Positions 27,273 through 35,537 of a stretch of DNA of 64,000 bases are shown one piece after another. Numbering within the stretch: position 1 is the stretch's first letter; each line of letters opens with the position of its first letter. This DNA comes from Flavobacteriales bacterium UBA952 (GTDB lineage: Bacteria; Bacteroidota; Bacteroidia; Flavobacteriales_D; Crocinitomicaceae). Location: positions 231 through 64,230 of the forward strand of contig DBCS01000007.1 in NCBI GenBank assembly GCA_002293185.1, read 5' to 3'. Below the pieces are notes generated by a model. It ran no database searches, had not been told where the DNA came from, and saw nothing but the letters and a program-made list of their open reading frames with translations. A program made the position numbers and the translations under genes.

Positions 27273-29573
27273 ATGAAATTTTTGTCTTCCTTCTTCGTGT
27301 TGGCTGTCCTATTAGGCTTCCAAAATTCTGAAAAAAGCTATTTTACCGCGCCAACTGAAACTGATATCGAAACGCTCATTTCTCAGATGAGTATTGAAGA
27401 AAAAGTTGGTCAAACATGTCAAATTACCCTTGACGCTATTCACAAAACCAACGATAAAGGCCAAGCTTTGGTTCCTGCGCAAATTGATCAAGCCAAACTT
27501 AAAGAGGCAATGGAAACCTATCATATAGGTTCAGTACTCAATGTCGGTTGGCACACGCTTGAACTTGCCGAATGGAAATCAATAATGGCGGACATCCATG
27601 CGCCTTATTTCAAAAAAGAACAAAATATTCCAATTCTCTACGGTATAGACGCCATCCATGGGGTCAATTATACAGTTGGTGGAACGCTCTTTCCTCAAGA
27701 AATTGGTTTGGCTGCAACATGGAACACCGAACTTGCTCGGCAGATGGGAGAAGTAACCGCCTACGAATGCCGGGCTTCAGGTATCCCTTGGAACTTTTCT
27801 CCTGTACTAGACCTCGGCCGTCAGCCACTTTGGTCCAGACATTTTGAAACGCTAGGTGAAGACCCTGTGCTTGGCAGCCAAATGGGTGTTGGGCTTGTTG
27901 AAGGCTATCAAGGAAAAGGAGAAACAGTAGATGAATTTCATGCTGCGGCTTGTCTCAAGCACTTTGTAGGTTACAGCGCAAGCTTTACAGGCAGAGACCG
28001 CACCCCTGCATTTATTCCAGAGAAATACATGCAAGAGCTCTACTTTCCTGCATTTAAAGCAGCTGTAGAAAAGGGTGCGCTCACCCTCATGATCAATTCA
28101 GGTGTGGTGAATGGCATTCCAGGCCACGCCAACTACCAACTGCTCACGCAAACACTCAAGAAAGACTGGGGTTTCAAGGGCTTTGTGGTGTCTGACTGGG
28201 AAGATTTCATCATGTTGCATACCGTTCACAAAACCGCGCCTTCATTAGCAGAAGCTGTTGTTCAGGCCTTCAACGCAGGTGTTGACATGAGCATGGTGCC
28301 ATCCAACCCGCAATACAAAGCTTATTGCCAAGACATGATAAAAGCTGTAAAAGATGGAAAGATTTCTATGGCTCGCCTAGACGACGCCGTTCGGCGCATT
28401 CTTTATGTCAAAAATCAGCTCGGCCTTTTTGGAAACCCGCTTCCAGACATGAACAAATACCCTCTATTTGGTAGCCAAACATTCAAAAACATAGCCAAAC
28501 AAGCCGCGCTTGAATCGATTACACTACTAAAAAACGATGCGCAAACACTTCCTTTAAAGAGCGCTCAACGCATATTATTAGCAGGGCCGAGTGCTGCAAG
28601 CCTTAATATGCTCAATGGTGCTTGGACGCACACTTGGCAAGGCTTAGACACGAGTTTTAACACAAAAGGTGCGCTTAATATCTATCAAGCACTCAAACAA
28701 CAAATGCCAAACTCCGCTATTAATTATGCAAAAGGAGTAGAACTTTACCTAGAAAATGACTTTGAAGCGTCGCGCTTTGTTGATATCAATAACTACAAAA
28801 AAGCACTCAAGAAAAACGACATAATTGTTATTTGCGTGGGTGAGCTTCCTTCCACAGAAAAACCAGGTGATATTCGCAGCTTGCAACTCGACGACAAACA
28901 AAAAGAACTTGTGCGCTTGGCTAAAGCCGCAAAAAAGAAAGTTATTTTAGTTTTACTTGAAGCCAGACCGCGCATCATTAATGATATTGAACCATTATGT
29001 GACGCCATTATTCAAGCTTACTTGCCTGGCGACCAAGGCGGTGTTGCGTTAGCAGAATTACTAACCGGAAAGGCGGAATTCAGTGGTCGTTTGCCCTACA
29101 CCTACCCGCGTTTCGACGGCGTCATCGAATTCTATGACCACCCAGGCAGTGTGGCACGTGCAAAATCTGGCCAAATCACTGCCTACAATCCACAATGGGA
29201 CTTCGGTTTTGGGCTTTCTTATCATGCCGGCAGCATCAATGGTATGCAGTTTACTGCCAAAGACGAAAATAACGGGACCTTTTCACTTGCGGTAAATGTA
29301 AGTAATCCGCATTCACAAACCATTCAAATGGTTGTCCCGGTCTACCTCAGCGATCTGTATGCTAGTACCACACCTGAGAACAAAAGACTCATAGACTTCA
29401 GTAAAGTGACCCTCCGTCCAGGAGAAAACAAGACCCTAGAATTTACGTTCGATGCAAATGTGCTGAAAAGAGTTAGTGCCGATGGCAAATGGCGTGCTGA
29501 AAAAGGCACATTTGAAATCATTTGTGAAGGAAATAAGCTTTCTTTTGAACTTTTTAACGACTTGTTGTTTTAA
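27273..29573 (+). CDS. GH3 beta-glucosidase (BglX-like), exported
   Basis: 766 residues with an N-terminal signal sequence lacking a lipobox, so probably periplasmic. The TIM-barrel domain has IPILYGIDAIHGV and the nucleophile motif GFVVSDWEDF (Asp near residue 308). The alpha/beta sandwich begins near ALESITLLKN, and a C-terminal fibronectin III-like domain ends the protein. It hydrolyses terminal beta-linked glucose from oligosaccharides brought in by SusCD, yielding glucose for the MFS transporter. It is the last gene of the operon that starts at susC and is 16 bases after the GH16 gene. Confidence 0.93.
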   Translation: MKFLSSFFVLAVLLGFQNSEKSYFTAPTETDIETLISQMSIEEKVGQTCQITLDAIHKTNDKGQALVPAQIDQAKLKEAMETYHIGSVLNVGWHTLELAEWKSIMADIHAPYFKKEQNIPILYGIDAIHGVNYTVGGTLFPQEIGLAATWNTELARQMGEVTAYECRASGIPWNFSPVLDLGRQPLWSRHFETLGEDPVLGSQMGVGLVEGYQGKGETVDEFHAAACLKHFVGYSASFTGRDRTPAFIPEKYMQELYFPAFKAAVEKGALTLMINSGVVNGIPGHANYQLLTQTLKKDWGFKGFVVSDWEDFIMLHTVHKTAPSLAEAVVQAFNAGVDMSMVPSNPQYKAYCQDMIKAVKDGKISMARLDDAVRRILYVKNQLGLFGNPLPDMNKYPLFGSQTFKNIAKQAALESITLLKNDAQTLPLKSAQRILLAGPSAASLNMLNGAWTHTWQGLDTSFNTKGALNIYQALKQQMPNSAINYAKGVELYLENDFEASRFVDINNYKKALKKNDIIVICVGELPSTEKPGDIRSLQLDDKQKELVRLAKAAKKKVILVLLEARPRIINDIEPLCDAIIQAYLPGDQGGVALAELLTGKAEFSGRLPYTYPRFDGVIEFYDHPGSVARAKSGQITAYNPQWDFGFGLSYHAGSINGMQFTAKDENNGTFSLAVNVSNPHSQTIQMVVPVYLSDLYASTTPENKRLIDFSKVTLRPGENKTLEFTFDANVLKRVSADGKWRAEKGTFEIICEGNKLSFELFNDLLF

Positions 29574-29590
29574 ACATAAATACGATCACA

Positions 29591-29622
29591 AGCCCAAGAT
29601 TTTTTGGGTTATTGTATTTTTT
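29591..29622 (+). terminator. Probable terminator after the GH3 gene
   Basis: A 7-bp stem with one G-T pair (AGCCCAA with TTGGGTT) precedes ATTGTATTTTTT. Its right arm and tail overlap operator 3, so termination of the operon and control of the next gene share the same bases. Confidence 0.5.
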
Positions 29623-29629
29623 ACTATAT
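29609..29629 (+). promoter_or_regulatory. Operator copy 3 in the promoter of the secreted binding-protein gene
   Basis: TTATTGT, ATTTTTT, ACTATAT. The first 16 bases are identical to operator 1 and the right arm is degenerate. It overlaps the -7 box TATATTTA (29625-29632), which has a TTTG (29603-29606) 18 bases upstream. This joins the last gene to the PUL regulon. Confidence 0.55.
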
Positions 29630-29632
29630 TTA
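29625..29632 (+). promoter_or_regulatory. -7 box TATATTTA for the secreted binding-protein gene
   Basis: Same octamer as the susC box, with TTTG 18 bases upstream. Transcription would start near 29638, leaving a 40-base leader. Confidence 0.5.
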
Positions 29633-29678
29633 ACCCATTAAATAGAACTAAACCTCTAAAACCTTAAAATTTAACAAC

Positions 29679-31133
29679 ATGAAAAAACTGTACTTTTTAC
29701 TTTTTGCTCCTATCTTGAGCTTTTCTGCTCAAATAGAAGGCACATGGAAATTAGCACCACAGGCAGCTGCGCTAGGTGTTGGTCCTTCAGGCCCAGGCGA
29801 CATGAGCTGGTGGGCTAACGGCGCTGGTGACGTAACTACACGCGCTTGTCTTTTTAACGACTCCATTAAATTTGAAGCCAACGGCACCATGACACACTAC
29901 ATGAATGGTTCTACTTGGTTAGAAGGATGGCAAGGTGTTGCCGAAGGCTGTGGCGCCCCAGTTGCTCCGCACGTTGGAGGTGCTGCTACCTATGCTTACA
30001 ACGCTGCCGCCGGAACACTTACCGTAAACGGATTGGGCGCGCACATTGGTTTGGCTAAAGTGATCAACGGTGCTGAAATCAACAACCCAAGCTTAGCAGC
30101 AAGTTCAATTACTTACAACGTAGCTATTTCTAATGGCGGAAACACGCTTACAGCCGACATCAACTTTGGTCCAGGATGGTGGCGTTTTGTGTACCAACGC
30201 ACAACTCCTATTGCAGTTCAAGACTATGACGTTACTTTCCGTGTAGACATGTCTCAGTACACTGGTTCTTTAACTGGCGGTGTTTTTGTAAACGGTACAT
30301 TCAACGGATGGTGTGGTACTTGTAACCCAATGACGGACGTAGGCAACGGCTCATGGGCAGTTACGCTACCATTGCCTCCAGGTGCAATTGAATACAAATT
30401 CACAATTGACGGCTGGAACGCTCAAGAAGAATTTGTTGGTGGCGAATCTTGTACAGTAAGCAGCGGTGGTTTTACAAACCGTGCACACACTGTAGCTGGT
30501 GACATCACCTTACCAAACGTGTGTTTTGCTAGCTGTGACGCTTGTACAAACGACATTACCTTTGCTGTTGACATGAACGACTACATCCTTGCAGGTAACT
30601 CTACAGCAGCTGGTGTATTCTTAAATGGTACATTCAACGGATGGTGTGGTTCTTGTACGCCAATGGCTGACGCTAACGGTGACAACGTATGGGAAGTAAC
30701 CGTACCCGTAACTGCAGGTGCAATTGAATACAAGTTCACTGTTGACGGTTGGAATGACCAAGAAATGTTTGTTGGTGGTGAGCCTTGTACAGTAACCAAC
30801 GGTGGTTTCACTAACCGTTCTTACACTGTAACTACAGCAGCATCTATCCCTGTAGTATGTTGGGAAAGCTGCACTGAGTGTACTACTGGTTTAAATGAAG
30901 AAGCAAATAACGTTGCTATCTATCCTAATCCAGTGAACACGATCATGACAGTTAAAGCAACTGAAGCAATCCAACAAATTCGTATCCTCGACCTTACAGG
31001 TAAAGAAGTTGCAAACTTTGTTGCCAATGGTCTTACGCAAGAAATAAATGTAGAGGCACTTAAAGCCGGTATCTACACTATCCAAATCGCAACAGCAGCT
31101 GGTAACAGTAGCAAGCAATTTGTGAAAAAATAA
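29679..31133 (+). CDS. Type IX-secreted carbohydrate-binding-type protein with duplicated CBM48-like domains
   Basis: 484 residues. Signal peptide about 1-17. A first domain (about 18-175) carries GVGPSGPGDMSWWANGAGD and resembles the C-terminal domain of the PKD lipoprotein at 25314. Two tandem domains of about 111 residues follow (opening DVTFRVDMS and DITFAVDMN), each with NGTFNGWCG and EYKFTxDGWNxQE, as in CBM48/AMPK glycogen-binding-like folds. The last 75 residues are a type A sorting domain (IYPNPVNTIMTV to KQFVKK). It probably binds glucan at the surface or in the medium. No catalytic residues are seen. It is regulated from its own promoter with operator 3. Confidence 0.82.
   Translation: MKKLYFLLFAPILSFSAQIEGTWKLAPQAAALGVGPSGPGDMSWWANGAGDVTTRACLFNDSIKFEANGTMTHYMNGSTWLEGWQGVAEGCGAPVAPHVGGAATYAYNAAAGTLTVNGLGAHIGLAKVINGAEINNPSLAASSITYNVAISNGGNTLTADINFGPGWWRFVYQRTTPIAVQDYDVTFRVDMSQYTGSLTGGVFVNGTFNGWCGTCNPMTDVGNGSWAVTLPLPPGAIEYKFTIDGWNAQEEFVGGESCTVSSGGFTNRAHTVAGDITLPNVCFASCDACTNDITFAVDMNDYILAGNSTAAGVFLNGTFNGWCGSCTPMADANGDNVWEVTVPVTAGAIEYKFTVDGWNDQEMFVGGEPCTVTNGGFTNRSYTVTTAASIPVVCWESCTECTTGLNEEANNVAIYPNPVNTIMTVKATEAIQQIRILDLTGKEVANFVANGLTQEINVEALKAGIYTIQIATAAGNSSKQFVKK
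30294..30650 (+). repeat. Duplicated domain repeat unit, 333-bp period
   Basis: A 24-base stretch beginning GGTACATTCAACGGATGG is identical at 30294-30317 and 30627-30650, exactly 333 bp (111 codons) apart. It marks a fairly recent in-frame duplication of the CBM48-like domain. Confidence 0.75.
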
Positions 31134-31152
31134 GAAGTTGATTGATGAAAAG

Positions 31153-31182
31153 GAGGGGCTTTCGAAAGAGGCCCCTTTTTTT
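31153..31182 (+). terminator. Intrinsic terminator after the secreted binding-protein gene
   Basis: GGGGC pairs with GCCCC around CTTTCGAAAG, which can itself fold, and a run of eight T follows. It closes the PUL. Confidence 0.75.
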
Positions 31183-31207
31183 GTGCCCAACATCAGCGTT
31201 CTATGTG

Positions 31208-31215
31208 TATTTTTG
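31208..31215 (+). promoter_or_regulatory. Promoter -7 box TATTTTTG, 4 bases from the ATG
   Basis: A perfect TAnnTTTG box ending 4 bases before the ATG at 31220. It rules out the in-frame upstream ATG at 31142, which lies in the terminator region. Confidence 0.6.
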
Positions 31216-31219
31216 CACC

Positions 31220-31582
31220 ATGGATCACGATATCGAACTCCGTTTTCAAAAACTACAAAAGCACCTCGAAAAAGACTTTGGACCAGGAATGGATATGTCC
31301 ACGTTTTTGTTTCTTGTTGGTGTGAACGAACTCGGGATGGGGCACCAAACTTTTTCCAAACAACAAAAAATGGAACTAATGCACATCGCCATCTGCACCC
31401 TGCTAGAACCCTACGGATATTATACCTTCGATGGCAGAGATGCCGACCTCTGGCCACACTTTACACTCAACCAAAAGCTCCCTGCGCTCAACCATCAACA
31501 ACAACAACACCTGCTCAAAGAAGGGCTTTTAGATTATTTCATCAAAAACGAATACTACCATGAAATACCTGAATCTATCTAG
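31220..31582 (+). CDS. Conserved Bacteroidota protein of unknown function
   Basis: 120 residues, soluble, no signal peptide. It carries MSTFLFLVGVNELG, KMELMHIAICTLLEPYGYY and RDADLWPHF. From memory, short proteins with the pattern MHIAICTLL-PYGYY are common in Flavobacteriia, without known function. The start is set at 31220 because the promoter box lies just before it; a longer frame from 31142 would begin within the terminator. The next gene overlaps its end by 23 bases. Confidence 0.72.
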   Translation: MDHDIELRFQKLQKHLEKDFGPGMDMSTFLFLVGVNELGMGHQTFSKQQKMELMHIAICTLLEPYGYYTFDGRDADLWPHFTLNQKLPALNHQQQQHLLKEGLLDYFIKNEYYHEIPESI

Positions 31583-32144
31583 GCTTTTCATTTTCTTCTT
31601 TTTCTTAGCATCTTGCCATTCAACAGAAGTCGTTTTACGAAAAAGTAAGGCTCAAGGAATGACCGATTATAGTCAAAAACCAGAAAACAACGACATTATA
31701 CATACAAACATTAGTCAGGAAGCGGTAAAACACGAATTATCCAAAATTACTCCGCTTCAAGAAAAAAAGACAACCCTACTCAATCAAGATCTTAAAACTG
31801 AAAAAAAGAATACCTACACCAATATTTTTGAGAACATCGGTAGACATCAAAAAGTCAACAACACTTCAAGCAACCAGCGAATCCAACATCAAACTACCCA
31901 TTACACTCCGAATGCATCCGCTAAAAAAATCTACAAGCAACAATCCAATGGTTTTTTTGGTGGTATCGGCCGATCTTTTGGGGTGGTCGGTTTGGTATTC
32001 ATATTGGTCGGTTTGGTTCTCTTTTTAATAGGCGGGCTTATCATAAATACCTTAGGAGCTATTTTTCTTGCCTTTGGGACTGTTTTTCTTTTAATTTGGT
32101 TGGTTTTAGCTATTATACAAGTGCTATTTGACGTAATTTTGTAA
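31560..32144 (+). CDS. Putative lipoprotein with C-terminal hydrophobic helices, unknown function
   Basis: 194 residues. N-terminal signal with lipobox FLASC (about residues 15-19), then a Lys/Gln/Thr-rich low-complexity region of about 110 residues, then about 55 very hydrophobic residues forming two or three helices with GVVGLVFILVGLVLFLIGG. The combination of lipobox and C-terminal membrane helices is common in small Bacteroidota envelope proteins. Not recognised further. It overlaps the previous gene by 23 bases, so the two are co-transcribed. Confidence 0.65.
   Translation: MKYLNLSRLFIFFFFLASCHSTEVVLRKSKAQGMTDYSQKPENNDIIHTNISQEAVKHELSKITPLQEKKTTLLNQDLKTEKKNTYTNIFENIGRHQKVNNTSSNQRIQHQTTHYTPNASAKKIYKQQSNGFFGGIGRSFGVVGLVFILVGLVLFLIGGLIINTLGAIFLAFGTVFLLIWLVLAIIQVLFDVIL
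32134..32141 (+). promoter_or_regulatory. Possible ctaB promoter -7 box TAATTTTG
   Basis: A perfect box 5 bases before the ATG at 32147, but it also encodes the last residues of the upstream gene, so chance cannot be excluded. Confidence 0.4.
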
Positions 32145-32146
32145 AA

Positions 32147-33049
32147 ATGTCAGAAGCAACGCCAAAGCCGCCGTCTATATTTAAAACCTACTTGGTTTTT
32201 ACCAAGTTCAGACTCTCATTTTTAGTCATCCTTTCGGCACTCAGTGGCTATTTATTTGCCGGAGGGCAAAATTGGCTAGAAATCACCTATCTCATGATAG
32301 GCGGCACACTCGTTACGGGAGCTTCCAATGGTTCCAACCAAATTTGGGAGCGCGATCTCGACCAAATTATGAACCGCACTAATGGCCGGCCTTTACCCAC
32401 TGGTCAAATTCAAATTAAAGAGGCCTATATCATCGTCATTCTGTTTTTATTGATCGGAACCTATCTACTCTACCTCATTAACCTCAAAAGCGCACTACTG
32501 GGCTTATTGGCCTTCGCAAGCTACGTTTTTATCTATACTCCTCTTAAACAAATCACGCCGTGGGCAGTGTTTGTTGGTGCTTTTCCTGGCGCTATTCCCC
32601 CTTTTCTCGGGGCAATCGCCGCTACTGACGCCTTTGGTTTTGTGCCTGGCATTCTCTTTTTTGTTCAGTTTACTTGGCAATTCCCTCACTTTTGGGCTAT
32701 TGCATGGGTGCTCTACGACGACTACAAAAAAGCAGGGTTTTCCTTGTTGCCCTCCAAACACGGAAAAGGAAAAGCTTCTGCATTTCAAATCATGGCTTAT
32801 TCATTGGCGCTTATTCCATTTAGCCTCATGCCTTGGATTCTCGGCTGGACGGGCTATACCACGCTAATTGCAGCCAGCATAATGGGCATTTGGTTCTTTT
32901 ATTTGTCTTATAAACTCTTTTACAGTTGTGAAACTTCCGATGCGCGTAAACTCATGTTCGCTTCGTTTGTTTATTTACCGATCATCCAGTTTATTTATGT
33001 TTTTGACCGAACCGATTACTTTATTGACTTTTTAAAAACGCTGTCATGA
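32147..33049 (+). CDS. ctaB: Protoheme IX farnesyltransferase (haem O synthase)
   Basis: 300 residues with about 8-9 membrane helices, a UbiA-family prenyltransferase. The first Asp-rich motif is present as NQIWERDLDQIMNRTNGRPLP, which distinguishes haem O synthases. It adds a farnesyl group to haem b for the haem-copper oxidase. Its stop overlaps the next start (ATGA), and it heads the cytochrome oxidase cluster. Confidence 0.95.
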   Translation: MSEATPKPPSIFKTYLVFTKFRLSFLVILSALSGYLFAGGQNWLEITYLMIGGTLVTGASNGSNQIWERDLDQIMNRTNGRPLPTGQIQIKEAYIIVILFLLIGTYLLYLINLKSALLGLLAFASYVFIYTPLKQITPWAVFVGAFPGAIPPFLGAIAATDAFGFVPGILFFVQFTWQFPHFWAIAWVLYDDYKKAGFSLLPSKHGKGKASAFQIMAYSLALIPFSLMPWILGWTGYTTLIAASIMGIWFFYLSYKLFYSCETSDARKLMFASFVYLPIIQFIYVFDRTDYFIDFLKTLS

Positions 33050-34095
33050 AATACGAACAAGAATTAAAACCTGAAATCAGAGAAAAAATGAAAAAAAATC
33101 TCGTTTACGTCGGGATTTTCAGTATCGTGATGCTCTTTGCGGGCCTCACCTCTGGCTATTACGTATCCATGGGTAAATCTTTTTGGCTAAAGTACCCGAT
33201 GCCAACCGGTTTCTACCTCAGTACACTTTTTATTGCCTTGAGCTCTCTAAGTTTTTGGTGGGCCATTCAAGGGGCTAAAAAAGACAAGCAAGGGCAGTTA
33301 AAAGGGGCAATGGTTGCAACGCTACTATTCGGAATAGGATTTTTATATTTTCAATTTCAAGGCTACGGAACGCTCATCAATAAAGGCTTAAACCCAGTCA
33401 ATGACATGCTCGTTACAAATGGTCGCTATGGCGACTATTACGAAATTAAATACAAAGGCGATTTAGTAGGCGTAGATGGCAATGAATACCTCATCAATGG
33501 AAAGCCAATTGCCGCGTCAGACTTTAAAAATATACAAGCCTACTTCAAGCAATTTGAAAAAATCAAACAGAGCACGCCCGTTCAAGTCAAAGCACCAAAT
33601 GCGCAAATAGAACTATTCTATAAGGGCCTCCCCGTACAAATCAAGAATAAACGATTATACGCCAATGACAGCACGGAGCTCACTTTCTCTGACGAAATTC
33701 GCTTGAGCGAACTCGCTGTCCACATTAGAGATAAACGCGGAGATTTCTTTGCCCACGGCACATACGGTAAAGATTTTACAATTTATTACTCAGGAAAAGC
33801 ACTTGAGTACAAAAACCGTCAACTTCAGTACAACGGAACTCCTCTAAAGCCGCACATGCAGCTTAGTGCAATGCAAGCCGCAGACTCTGCCTCGGCTTAC
33901 CTCTATTTAATCACTTTTGTTCACCTGCTGCATGTCCTTATTGCCCTGCTCTATTTGACAAAAGTTGCAATCTCCTCATTTACAGGTAAGTTCTCATCCG
34001 AAAACCATTTATCGCTACGTTTGAGTAGTATCTTCTGGCACTTTTTAGGGCTTTTGTGGTTGTATTTACTCGTCTTTTTGAATTTTATTCACTAA
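33046..34095 (+). CDS. Cytochrome c oxidase subunit III-like protein with large inserted domain
   Basis: 349 residues. Three helices at the N-terminal side (about 17-105) and two at the C-terminal side (about 283-347) resemble the short five-helix COX3 of Bacteroidota, but a hydrophilic insert of about 175 residues sits between helices 3 and 4. The insert shows three weak repeats of the pattern YxG..V...L..NGxP (YKGDLVGVDGN, YKGLPVQIKNK, YSGKALEYKNR). Its gene overlaps ctaB by 4 bases and a second COX3 gene follows. The insert's role is unknown; it should face one side of the membrane next to the oxidase core. Confidence 0.8.
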   Translation: MKYEQELKPEIREKMKKNLVYVGIFSIVMLFAGLTSGYYVSMGKSFWLKYPMPTGFYLSTLFIALSSLSFWWAIQGAKKDKQGQLKGAMVATLLFGIGFLYFQFQGYGTLINKGLNPVNDMLVTNGRYGDYYEIKYKGDLVGVDGNEYLINGKPIAASDFKNIQAYFKQFEKIKQSTPVQVKAPNAQIELFYKGLPVQIKNKRLYANDSTELTFSDEIRLSELAVHIRDKRGDFFAHGTYGKDFTIYYSGKALEYKNRQLQYNGTPLKPHMQLSAMQAADSASAYLYLITFVHLLHVLIALLYLTKVAISSFTGKFSSENHLSLRLSSIFWHFLGLLWLYLLVFLNFIH

Positions 34096-34118
34096 ACTTG
34101 CAAAAAATTTCTCATAAA

Positions 34119-35144
34119 ATGGCCGGACATTCTGCTCAACTAGACGCCAAAACACTATGGGGTGGTAAAGAATCCCCATTCCAAACAAGTTATGGAAAAC
34201 TCATGATGTGGTTCTTCCTCGTTTCGGATGCACTCACTTTCACTGGTTTATTAATTGCTTATGGTTTTACCCGCCACGACGCCCAAGACGCTTGGCCAAT
34301 TGGTGAAGAAACCTTTAACTCCATGCCCTTCTTAGGTCATGGCTATCCACTACTTTATGTAGCCCTCATGACCTTTATCCTTATTGTGTCCTCAGTAACT
34401 ATGGTATTAGCCGTAGAAGCTGGTCACCGCATGGATCGTAAAGGTGTTACCAAATGGATGATCGCAACCGTTATTGGTGGCTTTTTCTTTTTAGGTTCAC
34501 AAGCTTGGGAATGGTCTCACTTCATACATGGCTCCGAATTTGGTAAAATTGAACTTGCCGATGGTTCTGTTGCTATCGTAAAAGGTCATTTTGGTGAAAT
34601 CAATAACTTCACCATACTAGAGGCCGGCAGGAAACACAAAGTTGGCGCGGTTATTAAAGATGACCTCATGCACCAATTTCAACACGCTGCTGAAAGAGGG
34701 CATTTAGAAGCCGGTAAAATTCATTTAGCCGATGGTTCTATCGCCAAAATAAATAAAATGAAAGACCACGACATGAAACTCATCATTAAAAAAAGTGGCA
34801 AAACCTACAAACTTGGCGGTAAAGAAATAACCGGAGCAAAGGCAAAACAGCTCTACTATGAAGCACTTTACGCCGGCGAGAAAAGCCGCGTTATCTACGG
34901 TGCGAACATGAAACAAAACGAATACGGCCCGCAACAATACGCTCAGTTCTTTTTCTTCATTACCGGCTTTCATGGCTTTCACGTCTTTTCCGGAGTAGTC
35001 ATCAACATTCTAATCCTTCTTGGCGTTTTATCCGGAACGTATCACAAGCGTGGTCACTACGAAATGGTCGAAAAAACAGGTTTGTACTGGCACTTCGTTG
35101 ACCTCGTTTGGGTCTTTGTATTTACATTCTTTTATTTATTGTAA
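34119..35144 (+). CDS. Cytochrome c oxidase subunit III, second paralog with inserted domain
   Basis: 341 residues from the ATG at 34119; an upstream in-frame start at 34056 would lie inside the previous gene and is unlikely. COX3 features are clear: helices with LMMWFFLVSDALTFTG, the SQAWEWSHFIHG region, FFFFITGFHGFHVFSGV and YWHFVDLVWVFVF. An insert of about 135 residues follows the WEWSHF helix and contains an internal repeat (GKIELADGSVAIVKG and GKIHLADGSIAKINK). Insertion at this point in COX3 is, to my memory, seen in other Flavobacteriia. Confidence 0.88.
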   Translation: MAGHSAQLDAKTLWGGKESPFQTSYGKLMMWFFLVSDALTFTGLLIAYGFTRHDAQDAWPIGEETFNSMPFLGHGYPLLYVALMTFILIVSSVTMVLAVEAGHRMDRKGVTKWMIATVIGGFFFLGSQAWEWSHFIHGSEFGKIELADGSVAIVKGHFGEINNFTILEAGRKHKVGAVIKDDLMHQFQHAAERGHLEAGKIHLADGSIAKINKMKDHDMKLIIKKSGKTYKLGGKEITGAKAKQLYYEALYAGEKSRVIYGANMKQNEYGPQQYAQFFFFITGFHGFHVFSGVVINILILLGVLSGTYHKRGHYEMVEKTGLYWHFVDLVWVFVFTFFYLL

Positions 35145-35165
35145 TTCTCTCAAACAACACAACAC

Positions 35166-35534
35166 ATGGAAAGAGACGACCTCATAGAATATTCACTTCA
35201 CGCGCACCACGACGAAGATAAAGGCAAAGAAATCCGCAAGAAGATTTACAAAGTAACCATTCTCTTGACCTTAATTACGGTCATTGAAGTATTTATTGGA
35301 TCGAGCATTAAACAATCCTCTGACTGGTGGACCACCGTTAAAATCATATTTATTTTACTAACGCTTCTCAAAGCTGGCTACATCGTCATGGTATTTATGC
35401 ACCTCGGCGACGAACGCAAATACTTGCGCAATATAATTCTCGTGCCTTATTTTATTTTCGTTTTATACCTCATCTTTATCGGACTTTGGGAAGGGACTGC
35501 TATTGGCAAGGTTTGGGAAACTATGTGGCAATAA
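35166..35534 (+). CDS. Cytochrome c oxidase subunit IV-like membrane protein
   Basis: 122 residues with three helices, the last with YFIFVLYLIFIGLWEG. Hydrophilic N-terminus with YSLHAHHDEDKG. Position and length fit the prokaryotic COX4 family that stabilises haem-copper oxidases. It lies between COX3 and the SCO-like genes. Confidence 0.85.
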   Translation: MERDDLIEYSLHAHHDEDKGKEIRKKIYKVTILLTLITVIEVFIGSSIKQSSDWWTTVKIIFILLTLLKAGYIVMVFMHLGDERKYLRNIILVPYFIFVLYLIFIGLWEGTAIGKVWETMWQ

Positions 35535-35537
35535 AGC

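Noticed and set aside
26696..27274. A 192-codon open frame on the minus strand, opposite the GH16 gene
   Set aside because: It lies wholly antisense to a clear GH16 enzyme, has no promoter and codes for a Cys/Arg/Val-rich sequence with no domain. It is a codon-use shadow.
30891..31457. A 188-codon minus-strand frame across the end of the secreted protein gene
   Set aside because: It runs through an intrinsic terminator and two genes on the other strand, and its translation looks non-natural.
34056..34118. N-terminal extension of the second COX3
   Set aside because: The extra 21 codons lie within the end of the previous COX3 gene, and MAGHSAQLD at 34119 is the more natural start.
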